DNA of 64,000 nucleotides from Populus alba (taxonomy: Eukaryota > Streptophyta > Magnoliopsida > Malpighiales > Salicaceae): NCBI RefSeq assembly GCF_005239225.2, contig NC_133293.1, positions 16,584,333 to 16,648,332 on the forward strand, in the 5' to 3' direction. Position numbers and translations under genes: made by a program. Position 1 is the first letter of the stretch. Every line of letters starts with the position of its first letter. Shown piece after piece: positions 36,861 through 46,132 of this stretch. The notes below the pieces were generated by a model. The model searched no databases, was not told the DNA's origin, and was given only the letters and a program-made list of their open reading frames with translations.

Positions 36861-38558
36861 CTGTGGTTCCAGGCAAGAATTTTGGTTTTAATTTTCTAGA
36901 GAGAGCCAGTTAGCCTATTTACTCTTGAGTTGAGTTTTATAGAAGCATGATTTCTGGGTGTGTTGTTATGCTTATGAATCTGTTGATTACAACAATAGGC
37001 ATCTAGCTTCTGAAATTTTAGGTGTGTTTCTTAAATATAACTATATTAATATCTGCTCTATGCTGTATATTTATATTATTTTTCTAATAAAATATTTATA
37101 CCATGTTGAAAATCTAAAATAAATTAAGTATAATCACGTTGTTGTTTTGTATTTGTTTTTGATTGAATAAATTCTTTAAAAAATTATTTTAACTAATAAA
37201 CAACATTTTAAATCTTTATTTGGATTTAATAATGATGATGGACTCCAGTAGATGTAATATAAAATGGTTATAATTTAAATGCAGCTTCATGCACTTGTCT
37301 ATTTAGTTCCTGTACAAGTTGATATTTGATATCTTTGTCTATAAGACATGGTTTTAAAATCCGGCTCAGGGTAATCATGACCCAGTTGATTCGAGGCTGA
37401 AACTAGACAAAATTTATTAAAAAATAAGGATAGTTAAAACTAGATTGACCCGGCGGGTTGACCAGGTAATACCCGCCCACAGCCCATTAACTATTTTTTT
37501 ATTTTTTATAAAAATAACATCGTTATGATTTATAAAAAAAATTAAAATTGACCCACATGACCTCGGTTTTGAGTTGGGTCGATAACTAGGTTGGGTTTAA
37601 AAACGTTGCTGTCAACACAACAAAAATCAAGAATATTTTTTTTATTGTTTTACTATTTTTAACGGTGCATTTACCTGGAAAATACAGCTATATTTTTTAA
37701 GTTACTTCTGCATTTTTTAGATCCATTATAAATTCAAATAAGCCTCGCATTAATAAAATACTATTTTCATGTGCAAGTATATCTAATATAATATTTATAA
37801 AAACTATGCTGAGATAATAGAGTTCAATCAAGTATTTAGTTGCATATTCTCGATATGATTTAATTTTGTTATATGTAAAATATTTGACTTTCCTAGCAAA
37901 TGGATTATATATCTACACTTTCTATACTACATCAGATAAACCATACAATTACCGACCGACGGGACACGATGAGATTTTGACTATATATATATATATGTTT
38001 TGGTTCAAAGTTCATAAAAAAAAATCCAACAGAAGTTCGCAATTTTTGTCTCACACCCAAAATTTAAAGGCATCCAGGCTATCTAAATTCTAAATAAAGG
38101 TGTTTTTCACTGCTAATGTTTATATTTATAGATATTTTTAAGAGTATTCTGGCTTAAACTAGTATATTGACCGTGCTTCTAGGGAGTTAGTATATAAAAA
38201 AAATATAAAATATAAAAAAACATTAAAAGTATAAATAATTTTTTAATAGTGTTATTAAACATAATAAAATGAGTTAATTTTTAAACATCTATTTAACTTT
38301 TTATCAGACTCAGATAGAGTCTTGCATGTTAAACGCAAGCACAAATCCAAGCATCTTAAAGCCATGCCAGACCTTTTTGGCAACAGCTACGGGCAAGAAC
38401 TCCTTCTGCAAAGCAATTGGGCAGGCATGCAAATAAAATCACGAGTAAATATGCTATTATAACAAAATAAATGCTTATTGTGTCTGTTAATGAGTTAAGG
38501 CCAGAACTCAAGTGAATGCGTAGTTGTTAGATATATATTAGTTATATATAATATGATT
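36861..38558. other. Intergenic, with a GACCCGG-type repeat fragment
   Basis: No gene seen. Around 37345-37615 there is a GC-richer block ('aaaatccggctcaggg', 'gacccggcgggttgaccagg', 'gttgggtcgataactaggtt'), likely a fragment of a dispersed element. The rest is AT-rich. Confidence 0.45.
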
Positions 38559-38566
38559 GTTAGAAC
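38559..38566. repeat. 8-bp target-site duplication, left
   Basis: 'gttagaac' directly before the hAT-like element, identical to 39178-39185. Confidence 0.9.
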
Positions 38567-39177
38567 TAGGGGTGTTCAAAAAAACCGATCAACCGATTAA
38601 ACCGAGAAAACCGAGAAAAAATTAACCGAAAAAACCGAACCGATAAAAAAACCGAATAAACCGATTAAAAAATTTAAAAAAACCACCCGGTTCGGTTCGG
38701 TTCCGGTTTTAAAAAGCTTAAACCGATTGAACCGGACTAAACCGAACCGGTTTAATTGAATCTAAAACAAAATATAAAACCTTTGCACCCGGCCTCCACT
38801 CCAATACCCGCCGGCCCCCACTCACCATTCCCCTTCCCTTTTCTCCAAAATCTTTGCACCCCACTCACCATCACCATCCCCCTTCCCTTTTCCCCAAAAC
38901 CTTTGCACCCCACTCACCCTCCCCCTTCCCTTTTTCCCAAAACTTTTCCAACCCACTCACCCTTTCCCTTCTCTTTTCCCCAAAAGTTTTATTTTATTTT
39001 ATTAGTTTCGGTTTTTCTGGTTTTTAAGGCTAAAAAACCGACCCGAACCGAACAAAATCGGTTCGGTTTGAACCGGTTTTCGGTTCGGTTCGGGTTATAT
39101 TAACAAGAAATGATATTTTCCGGTTCGGTTGAATTTTTATGTTAAAACCGAACCGAACCGGACCGTGAACACCCCTA
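38567..39177. mobile_element. Non-autonomous hAT-like element
   Basis: A 611-bp element with terminal inverted repeats 'taggggtgttca' (left) and 'tgaacacccta'-type sequence (right, 'gtgaacacccctA'), flanked by a perfect 8-bp duplication. TAGGGGTGT-type ends with 8-bp duplications are typical of plant hAT transposons. Both subterminal regions are packed with inverted copies of 'aaccgaaccg' / 'cggttcggtt', giving a long hairpin-forming structure. The inside has a C-rich tandem repeat (38781-38986). No transposase is encoded, so it would need a helper in trans. The proline-rich frame inside (about 38756-39103) is a product of the repeats, not a gene. It sits between the divergent VIR3-like and plastid PGK genes. 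Confidence 0.9.
38781..38986. repeat. C-rich tandem repeat inside the hAT-like element
   Basis: About four imperfect units starting at 38781, 38852, 38901 and 38943, each of the form 'ctttgcaccccactcacc' followed by a 'cccttcccttttccccaaaa' tract. Unit lengths vary from about 43 to 71 bp. Confidence 0.8.
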
Positions 39178-39185
39178 GTTAGAAC
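39178..39185. repeat. 8-bp target-site duplication, right
   Basis: 'gttagaac' directly after the hAT-like element, identical to 38559-38566. Confidence 0.9.
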
Positions 39186-39429
39186 TATGTTCTTATATAT
39201 AATATAGTTATCAGATCTAAAACGTTAAAGTGAGAGAAAAAACAATAAATAAGAAAATAGAGTAAAAAAATATTTATCTGCTCGTAAAAAAATTAAAAAT
39301 TAAAAATATAACTAAAATATTTTTTGATATAGGTAATTTCCCCATAATATTTAACTTTTGTTATAATATAAAATACATTAAAGTAATATTTTTAAATAAA
39401 AATAGATTAAAAAAATATAATGTAGTACA

Positions 39430-39920
39430 AAAACTGAAGCTCCCCTAAATTTCCCAAATCCACTGACATGCATCCATAGTCCATATGCGCTCGAGACAAA
39501 GCGGCCGAACCAATCGAACCTAAACTTCTGTGCGAGGAGGACGGGCACCTGCCAGCTGAACTAACCAAACCTCTTGGCAATCGGCACCGTAGTTGTTACT
39601 CGTGGCTGTTGCAGTAAAGCCTAAACCGTCAAGAGTGGTGAAGCGGTGAGAAGTGACAATCTTAAAGGCATCGAACATCAACAACCTCACTTCAACGATA
39701 AGAGAAAATCCAAAATCCAACGCACATCGCCCATTCATTCCCTCCTTCGTTCTTCCCGTCCACATCCGCCCCATTATTTTCTCTCTCTCCAAAGATGAGA
39801 GAGAGAGAGAGAGCCTCATTTCCCATCCATATAACCCTCCATCCCCTCCTCTTCTCCTTTTAGTCCACCCAACTTCTCTCACAAAATTCACACTCAAAAA
39901 CACTCCACAAACACCGCCGA
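39430..39920 (+). promoter_or_regulatory. Promoter and 5' leader of plastid PGK
   Basis: Balanced-composition DNA directly upstream of the plastid PGK start. It contains a (GA)n run at 39797-39813 and a CT-rich leader, common in plant 5' UTRs. A weak TATA-like 'ccatataacc' lies at about 39827-39836. The transcription start is not certain. Confidence 0.4.
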
Positions 39921-42900
39921 ATGGCCTCCGCCACAGCACCAACAACTCTCTCTCTCCTTAAAACAGCCGCCTCCTCCACCTCCACATCTGTCCGGGCCTC
40001 CCTACTCCCAGTCTCCACCTCCGGCCTCCGCACAACCAGCCTCCGGGGTCTTGGTTTCTCTGCTGCAGACACATTGTTTAGCTCTCATGTGGTGTCCAAA
40101 ATACGATCTTTCAAGTCAAATGGTAAAGCACCAAGAGCAGTGGTGTCTATGGCAAAGAAGAGTGTTGGTGACTTGACAGCTGCTGATTTGAAAGGGAAGA
40201 AAGTCTTCGTTAGAGCTGATTTGAATGTGCCTCTTGATGATAATCAGAACATTACTGATGATACTAGAATTAGAGCCGCTATCCCTACTATTAAACACTT
40301 GATTTCAAATGGGGCTAAAGTTATTCTTTCTAGTCATCTGGTACGTGGGTTCTTGTTCAATTTCGGTTTTTCTTTTCCTTTTTCTTTTCTGGTTTCTGGG
40401 AATTTTGTATTGGTCTTGTTGTGATTTGGGTTTTGTAACGGTTCTGTTATGTTCATTTCATTGATTCTGTTGGTCTGTTGAATGTGTTAATTTTTTGGTT
40501 ATTGCACTGAAGTTTGATGTTATGCGACTAGAATTATAGCATTAACCTTTTAGTTTCACAACACTCTGTTTTCTATTTCTTCCTTTTATATAATTTTTTT
40601 TTTGGTGCTGGTTTATTGGAATTGTACTTGTGTGCTACTGGGTTCGAAATTCAAGTAGTGATCTATGACATGCAAAGTTCTTCTGTTGATTTTGAGAGAG
40701 TTAGCGAGAATTACTGCAGGTTTGCAATTGATAGTTCCTGGTTGATAGAATGCTATAGCTTGTCTTCTACTGGTTGAGCGATATTGTTATCCGAGAATTG
40801 CTTTTCAGTAAAGAATTACATTTAACTGCTGGATTTGGTGTGGAAGCAGGTTCTTGTATTTATAAATTTAGCCTGTATTGTGTTTTTATACAAGGAGCTC
40901 GATTCTTTGCAGGAATATCTCTATAACAAATAAGTTTGCAGATTCTTGTACATCTGATATTAATTGGTTATCTGTGAAAATAATTTGGGTTTATAATCTC
41001 CGCATAATGTTCATTGGTCTACCCATATGAGCTGAAGTGTTCTTTGATTATTTTTCAGGGACGACCAAAAGGTGTTACTCCAAAATTCAGCTTGGCACCT
41101 CTTGTACCCCGGTTATCTGAACTCCTTGGAATTCAGGTACATCTTGTTCATCGAAATATAGTTTAAGGGAAAAAGAAACAGAGAATGCATGACTGATATA
41201 TGCTGCTTGAACAGGTTGTGAAAGCTGATGATTGCATTGGCCCAGAGGTAGAAAAATTGGTTGCTTCACTTCCTGATGGTGGTGTTCTTCTTCTTGAGAA
41301 TGTCAGGTTTTACAAGGAAGAAGAGAAGAATGAACCTGAATTTGCAAAGAAGCTTGCTTCCTTGGCAGATCTCTATGTAAATGATGCATTTGGAACTGCA
41401 CATAGAGCACATGCCTCCACTGAGGGGGTCACAAAATTCTTGAAACCATCTGTTTCTGGTTTCCTCTTGCAGAAGGTTGGTTTATAAGTTAATGGCCGTG
41501 TGAGATTATATACCCTAATCTTTTGAATGGAGTCAAAAAAATTTTTAGCAATCTCCTCTATGAGTATGACCCAGAGGCAGTTTTATTTAGGAACCCTCAT
41601 CTAAACTGCCTTTAGGTGCCATAAGTAGACTGAATGATTGACTGTTTTGCTTCCCTTCATTGTGCTGTTTTCTTTTATCATGTTTCCCTTTGAACACACA
41701 TTCACTCTTTATCCTTATCTCTTTTGCCGTTTTTTGGTGATATCTACACAATGCCACTAGCTTTCAATCTTTTTATGAGACTGAATTGTCAATATTGCTG
41801 ATTATTTCGTGTCTTTTTTGTGAATTTCAAGTACAAAAGTGGTAGCATGTCACTGAAAAGAACCCATCCATCCTGCATATGCTGCATGCATTTTTGTTGT
41901 TAGGGCCTGTATTCTACTATCTCATATAAAGAAAGTAGCCTTGATATTTTTTTTTATCTCAGTTTCTCCTTAAACTTCTGGTCGCTTTGGTATTCAATCT
42001 CTCACTACCTTGTTTTCAGGAGCTGGACTACCTTGTTGGGGCAGTTTCAACCCCAAAGAGGCCATTTGCTGCCATTGTGGGTGGTTCCAAGGTCTCATCC
42101 AAGATTGGAGTCATTGAGTCACTCCTGGAGAAGTGTGATATCCTTCTTTTGGGTGGAGGTATGATTTTCACATTTTACAAGGCTCAAGGCCTCCCAGTAG
42201 GTTCATCCTTGGTTGAGGAAGATAAGCTTGGTTTGGCAACATCGCTCCTTGAGAAGGCCAAGGCAAAAGGAGTGTCTCTTTTGCTACCCAGTGATGTGAT
42301 AATTGCAGACAAGTTTGCTCCTGATGCAAATAGCAAGGTTTGTGGTCTAAGCTCACACAAGAAAGTTCCCTACAAGTTGTTCTTGCTCTGACATTTTTAA
42401 TACTCTCTGTAACTGAACGAATTTGAATGCCTTTTTGTTCACTACAGACTGTACCTGCATCAGCCATCCCAGATGGTTGGATGGGACTGGACATTGGACC
42501 AGAATCTGTGAAGACATTCAGTGAAGCTTTGGGAACCACCCAAACTGTCATCTGGAACGGACCCATGGGAGTGTTTGAGTTTGACAAGTTTGCAGTTGGG
42601 ACAGAGGTATGCGAGAAATGGTGCTTAAATTTGATTTTTGCTTTTCATCTGTTCAAGCCTGGATGCTACTTTTGGTTCCACGATCTGATAGGCATGGTAT
42701 GATGCCTTGTTAGAGGCTCGGATGCACACAATTATATAGGGAAGCGTGAAAACTATCTCTACACTAATGCAAAATTCTCCAATAACCAACTCTTTCTATC
42801 ACTTGGATTAAACGTACAGTGAAAACAAATGATCATAGTGCTTGGTGCAACTTTGTGAAGTGGCTGGCTAAACCCATTCTAACTCCATATGAAACTACAT

Positions 42901-43191
42901 TTTAATGCGTTCCTGTCATATTGTTTTTGGGTTTATTACCTGTGATTAGATGGTGAACTAGAGTTGAACCCTTTCTTGCAGGCCATTGCAAAGAAGCTTG
43001 CTGAGCTTAGCGGCAAGGGAGTTACAACTATTATTGGAGGTGGAGATTCTGTTGCGGCTGTGGAAAAAGTAGGAGTTGCTGATGTCATGAGCCACATATC
43101 AACTGGCGGTGGTGCCAGCTTGGAGTTGTTGGAAGGGAAAGAGCTTCCAGGTGTCCTTGCACTAGATGAAGTCGAAAGAGTTGCTGTGTGA
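39921..43191 (+). CDS. PGK: Phosphoglycerate kinase, chloroplast
   Basis: Transfers phosphate between ATP and 3-phosphoglycerate, an early step of the Calvin cycle in the stroma. Six exons: 39921-40340, 41059-41136, 41215-41475, 42020-42337, 42448-42606, 42982-43191. All phases are zero and the product is 481 residues. Residues 1 to about 75 form a Ser/Thr/Ala-rich transit peptide, with mature sequence beginning near MAKKSVGDL. Signature regions: [125 protein letters not shown], and [14 protein letters not shown] for nucleotide binding, then [16 protein letters not shown]. The second intron (41137-41214) is only 78 bp. A paralogous cytosolic gene follows head-to-tail 2.9 kb downstream. Confidence 0.97.
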
Positions 43192-44569
43192 GATTATTTG
43201 ATTTTTTTCTCCATTCCCTTGCCGATGCTTTTATTGTTATGAGAGAGAGATGCGATGTTGTAGAAGAAGTACGAGTCATGCTATACATTTTCTGTGTCTT
43301 CAATAGGGGTGTCTGATTCCACCTTTGCCTTTCTTGCTTCTTACTAAATTGCCAAGAGAGACATTGAGGGTAGTTAACAAGAACGATCCAAAATTTTAAA
43401 TAATAGTTGACAATTCTTCTTCTTCTTCTTCATCTTCTTCACTTGCCAATAAATTGACATTTTATGATTTGAGAGGTGAAAGAAACATTGATGAATCCGG
43501 AAAGGAGGGAAAAAAGAGAGAGGCTAACTTTAGATGTTGTCTTCGTGTTTCTATCCCATCTTTGTGATTCAGTCCTAGATTTGCAAGATTAGCCAGCCAT
43601 TGAAGGCAAAATACCGGTCTCTTGCCTGGATTAGTCATTTAAGCAATTCACATGAAAGTATTGTGCAGATAATGAAAAAAATGGATAATCAATACAGGTA
43701 GTTGAGAGAAGTTTATATCTTCTACTCGGAATGCTACTATATCTGTCCATAACAGGACTGGGTTCATAAAGCTATGGGGCTGTGTTCTCGCTAAGGGCAT
43801 TGGTTCCTTTCAGCTTCCTCACCAAGGTAGCTCTCTCTCTCTCTCTCTCTAATGCTTTCAAGTCAGCAGCTCCCCTTTTGGCGATAACAAAAACATAAAG
43901 GAAAGGGACATTCGAGCAAAGTTAATCATAGAATCTCCGTAAGTTTTAAGCCACAGAAATGAAAGGCGGCCTTGGGGTTTTTTATTTTATTTTTTATTTT
44001 TTTGTTCTTTTCTGACTTTGTTTTTTAAGTAGTGTTTGGTATTATGATTCTTTGAAGTTTTTTTTTTTTTTTAAAAAAAAGATAGTATCTGGCGGCTAAA
44101 TTTTGTAACTATTAAAGTTTTTTTTTTTTAAAAAAAAATTTGTTGACCTCAAAATCTAATTTAAAAGTACTTCCAAAATACAACTCATCGCAGCATGCTT
44201 CTCGCCGTCATAAACCCACTATTTTTGCAATTCATTATTCAGTTGACGAGGGATGCTTGAAGTCTCAATCAACTTGTTAAACAAACCATTTATTTTTTAT
44301 TTATTTTTTTCTGAATAAATACAATATCAGCTAGCCCTAACGCAGATGAGATCAAACTCAATAAAATAATTTCAAGTGACTAAAAGGACGCCTGGAAAAA
44401 CTAAGGCGTCAGTCATTAAGCATCTGGTTTGTGTGTTTTACTAAATGCTTTTAACGGTATATTTTGTTTAAGACTTTAGGAAATCATTTTTAAAAATATG
44501 TTTTAGTAATTTTGATGTTAAAACCATGAAAAAGCATACGCATAGAAAATCAATTTACTATTCAAGTGT

Positions 44570-44790
44570 GTTTGAGAGTGGTTATTGTTTTTTTTAAAAA
44601 AAGTGTTTTTCACTTGAAAAAATATATTAAAATAATATTTTTTTATTTTTTAAAAATAATTTTTAACATCAATGTATCAAAATGATCTAAAAACATTAAA
44701 AAATATTAATTTAAAGTAAAAAAAAATAAAAAAAAATTAATTTTTTTAAAAATATTTTTAAAGTACAAAAATAAATAAAAACACGGTCTC
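44570..44790 (+). repeat. Dispersed AT-rich MITE-like repeat, copy 7
   Basis: One of the better preserved copies: starts 'gtgtgtttgagagtggttat', then 'cacttgaaaaaatatattaa', 'taacatcaatgtatcaaaat', 'gatctaaaaacattaaaaa', ending 'aaataaataaaaacacggtc'. Confidence 0.7.
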
Positions 44791-45834
44791 CATAGGTGCA
44801 TCCGGGCTCAAAACTTCAAATGCACTTAGAAATACTTTTAAATAGAATCCAAAAATGATCTTATTTTAATTTTTTATTTATTTTAGCCGTGTAATAACAG
44901 GGTGAAAATTGTCATAAAGTTTTGAACCGTGATTAGCTAAAGTCAGGAGTGAAGCTAGTAATATTTAATAGGAAAGGCTAAAATTAATATAACAAAGATA
45001 TATTATTAAAAAAATATTTATTTAAAATAAAAATATTATATTGTTTTACATTTAAATACTCAATAAAAATTAAATATATTTTACAGGCTCGGACTCCTGC
45101 TTGCCTTCCCGTTTTGCCCCAGCTAAAATGTTGATGAATCTTCGAATAATTAGCTTGAGAAGTTGGCTAAATTATACTCATCTTCGAGTAAAGGAATGAA
45201 CATCTCATTATCATTTTTTATTCCCGAAACAACTCTTTTTGTAACTGTTGCTTTGCTCCAAAACTCATTTCCTAACTATTTTTTATAATAAATTTGATTT
45301 TTTTTTTTTAAGAATAAGAGTGTTTTAGGATAGTTTACGTATTAATTAAAATAAAAAAAATTAAAAACATACATTTCTTAATATAATTATTTAAATAAAT
45401 TATTTTAAACTATAATTTCTAAATTAAAAATCAAGAAAGCATGCACGTGTAATGATCAAAGATTGCGTGAGATTGCAAATTCGAATTTAAGACGTATATT
45501 CTCTAGCTTTACCCAATTTATCAACCTAAAACCGCCCAGGGTTTAACTGGAACCCATACCACGCATATTGGCCCAGTGGGCACCCCAAATAAATATCTTA
45601 TGTAAATTATTTTTTAAAATAAATTAAAATATATTTTTAATTATTTTTATTTTTAATAATAAAATATATAAATTTAATATTTTTCAGATAAAAAATGTTA
45701 TTTAAAAACAAAAGTGTAAAATACGCTGTTGGTACTTCGAACCCACTTTACCTTACACTTTAAATTTCAATTTATTTATTTTTGTATTTTTTTATATTTT
45801 TAAATAATTTTGATATGTCAATTATAAAAATAAA

Positions 45835-45838
<4 letters not shown>

Positions 45839-45874
<36 letters not shown>
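45839..45874. repeat. (AT)n microsatellite
   Basis: Uninterrupted 36-bp run of alternating A and T just upstream of the cytosolic PGK promoter. Confidence 0.95.
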
Positions 45875-45880
<6 letters not shown>

Positions 45881-45917
45881 AAAAAAAACCCGACAATACC
45901 AAACGGCACACGTACTC

Positions 45918-45926
45918 TTTATAAAT
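45918..45926 (+). promoter_or_regulatory. TATA box of cytosolic PGK
   Basis: 'tttataaat' lies about 90 bp upstream of the probable leader-intron donor and 207 bp upstream of the start codon. Position and sequence fit a plant TATA box, with transcription starting near 45950. Confidence 0.6.
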
Positions 45927-46013
45927 CGCCTAGTATCATCCACCACTATCCAACCCTTGTCTTTTATTGATCTCAATTGAAGCCCAGCTCTTTTGTCTTC
46001 TTTCTCTTTGCAA

Positions 46014-46118
46014 GTAAAGTTCCAATCTTTCTTTTACAGTTCAATCACCTTTGTATTAGCTAATGTTCGTTTTTGTGTTTCTTGATCCGGGTTTTTCTTT
46101 GTTTTGGGTTTAATGCAG
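46014..46118 (+). other. Probable 5' UTR intron of cytosolic PGK
   Basis: A GT at 46014 ('tgcaa/gtaaagt') and a good acceptor 'taatgcag' ending at 46118 would remove a T-rich intron of 105 bp just before the start codon. The long T-rich tract before the acceptor supports it. Leader introns of this kind are common in highly expressed plant genes. Not proven without transcripts. Confidence 0.55.
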
Positions 46119-46132
46119 GATTTATTGAAAAA

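Larger units (their letters stand above)
43192..45900. other. Spacer between the two PGK genes
   Basis: 3' UTR of the plastid PGK just after 43191, then AT-rich sequence with a (CT)n run near 43828-43850, paired poly-T/poly-A tracts at 44058-44140, a dispersed repeat at 44570 and a (AT)n run at 45839-45874. A block at 45430-45600 has higher complexity and may be a transposon remnant. No gene seen. Confidence 0.5.

Noticed and set aside
38756..39103. Proline-rich plus-strand reading frame of about 115 residues
   Set aside because: It lies wholly inside the hAT-like element and is made of its C-rich tandem repeat. No start context and no family match.
39520..39945. Minus-strand frame of about 140 residues upstream of plastid PGK
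   Set aside because: It overlaps the PGK leader and start codon antisense. Its composition follows the CT-rich leader. No family match.
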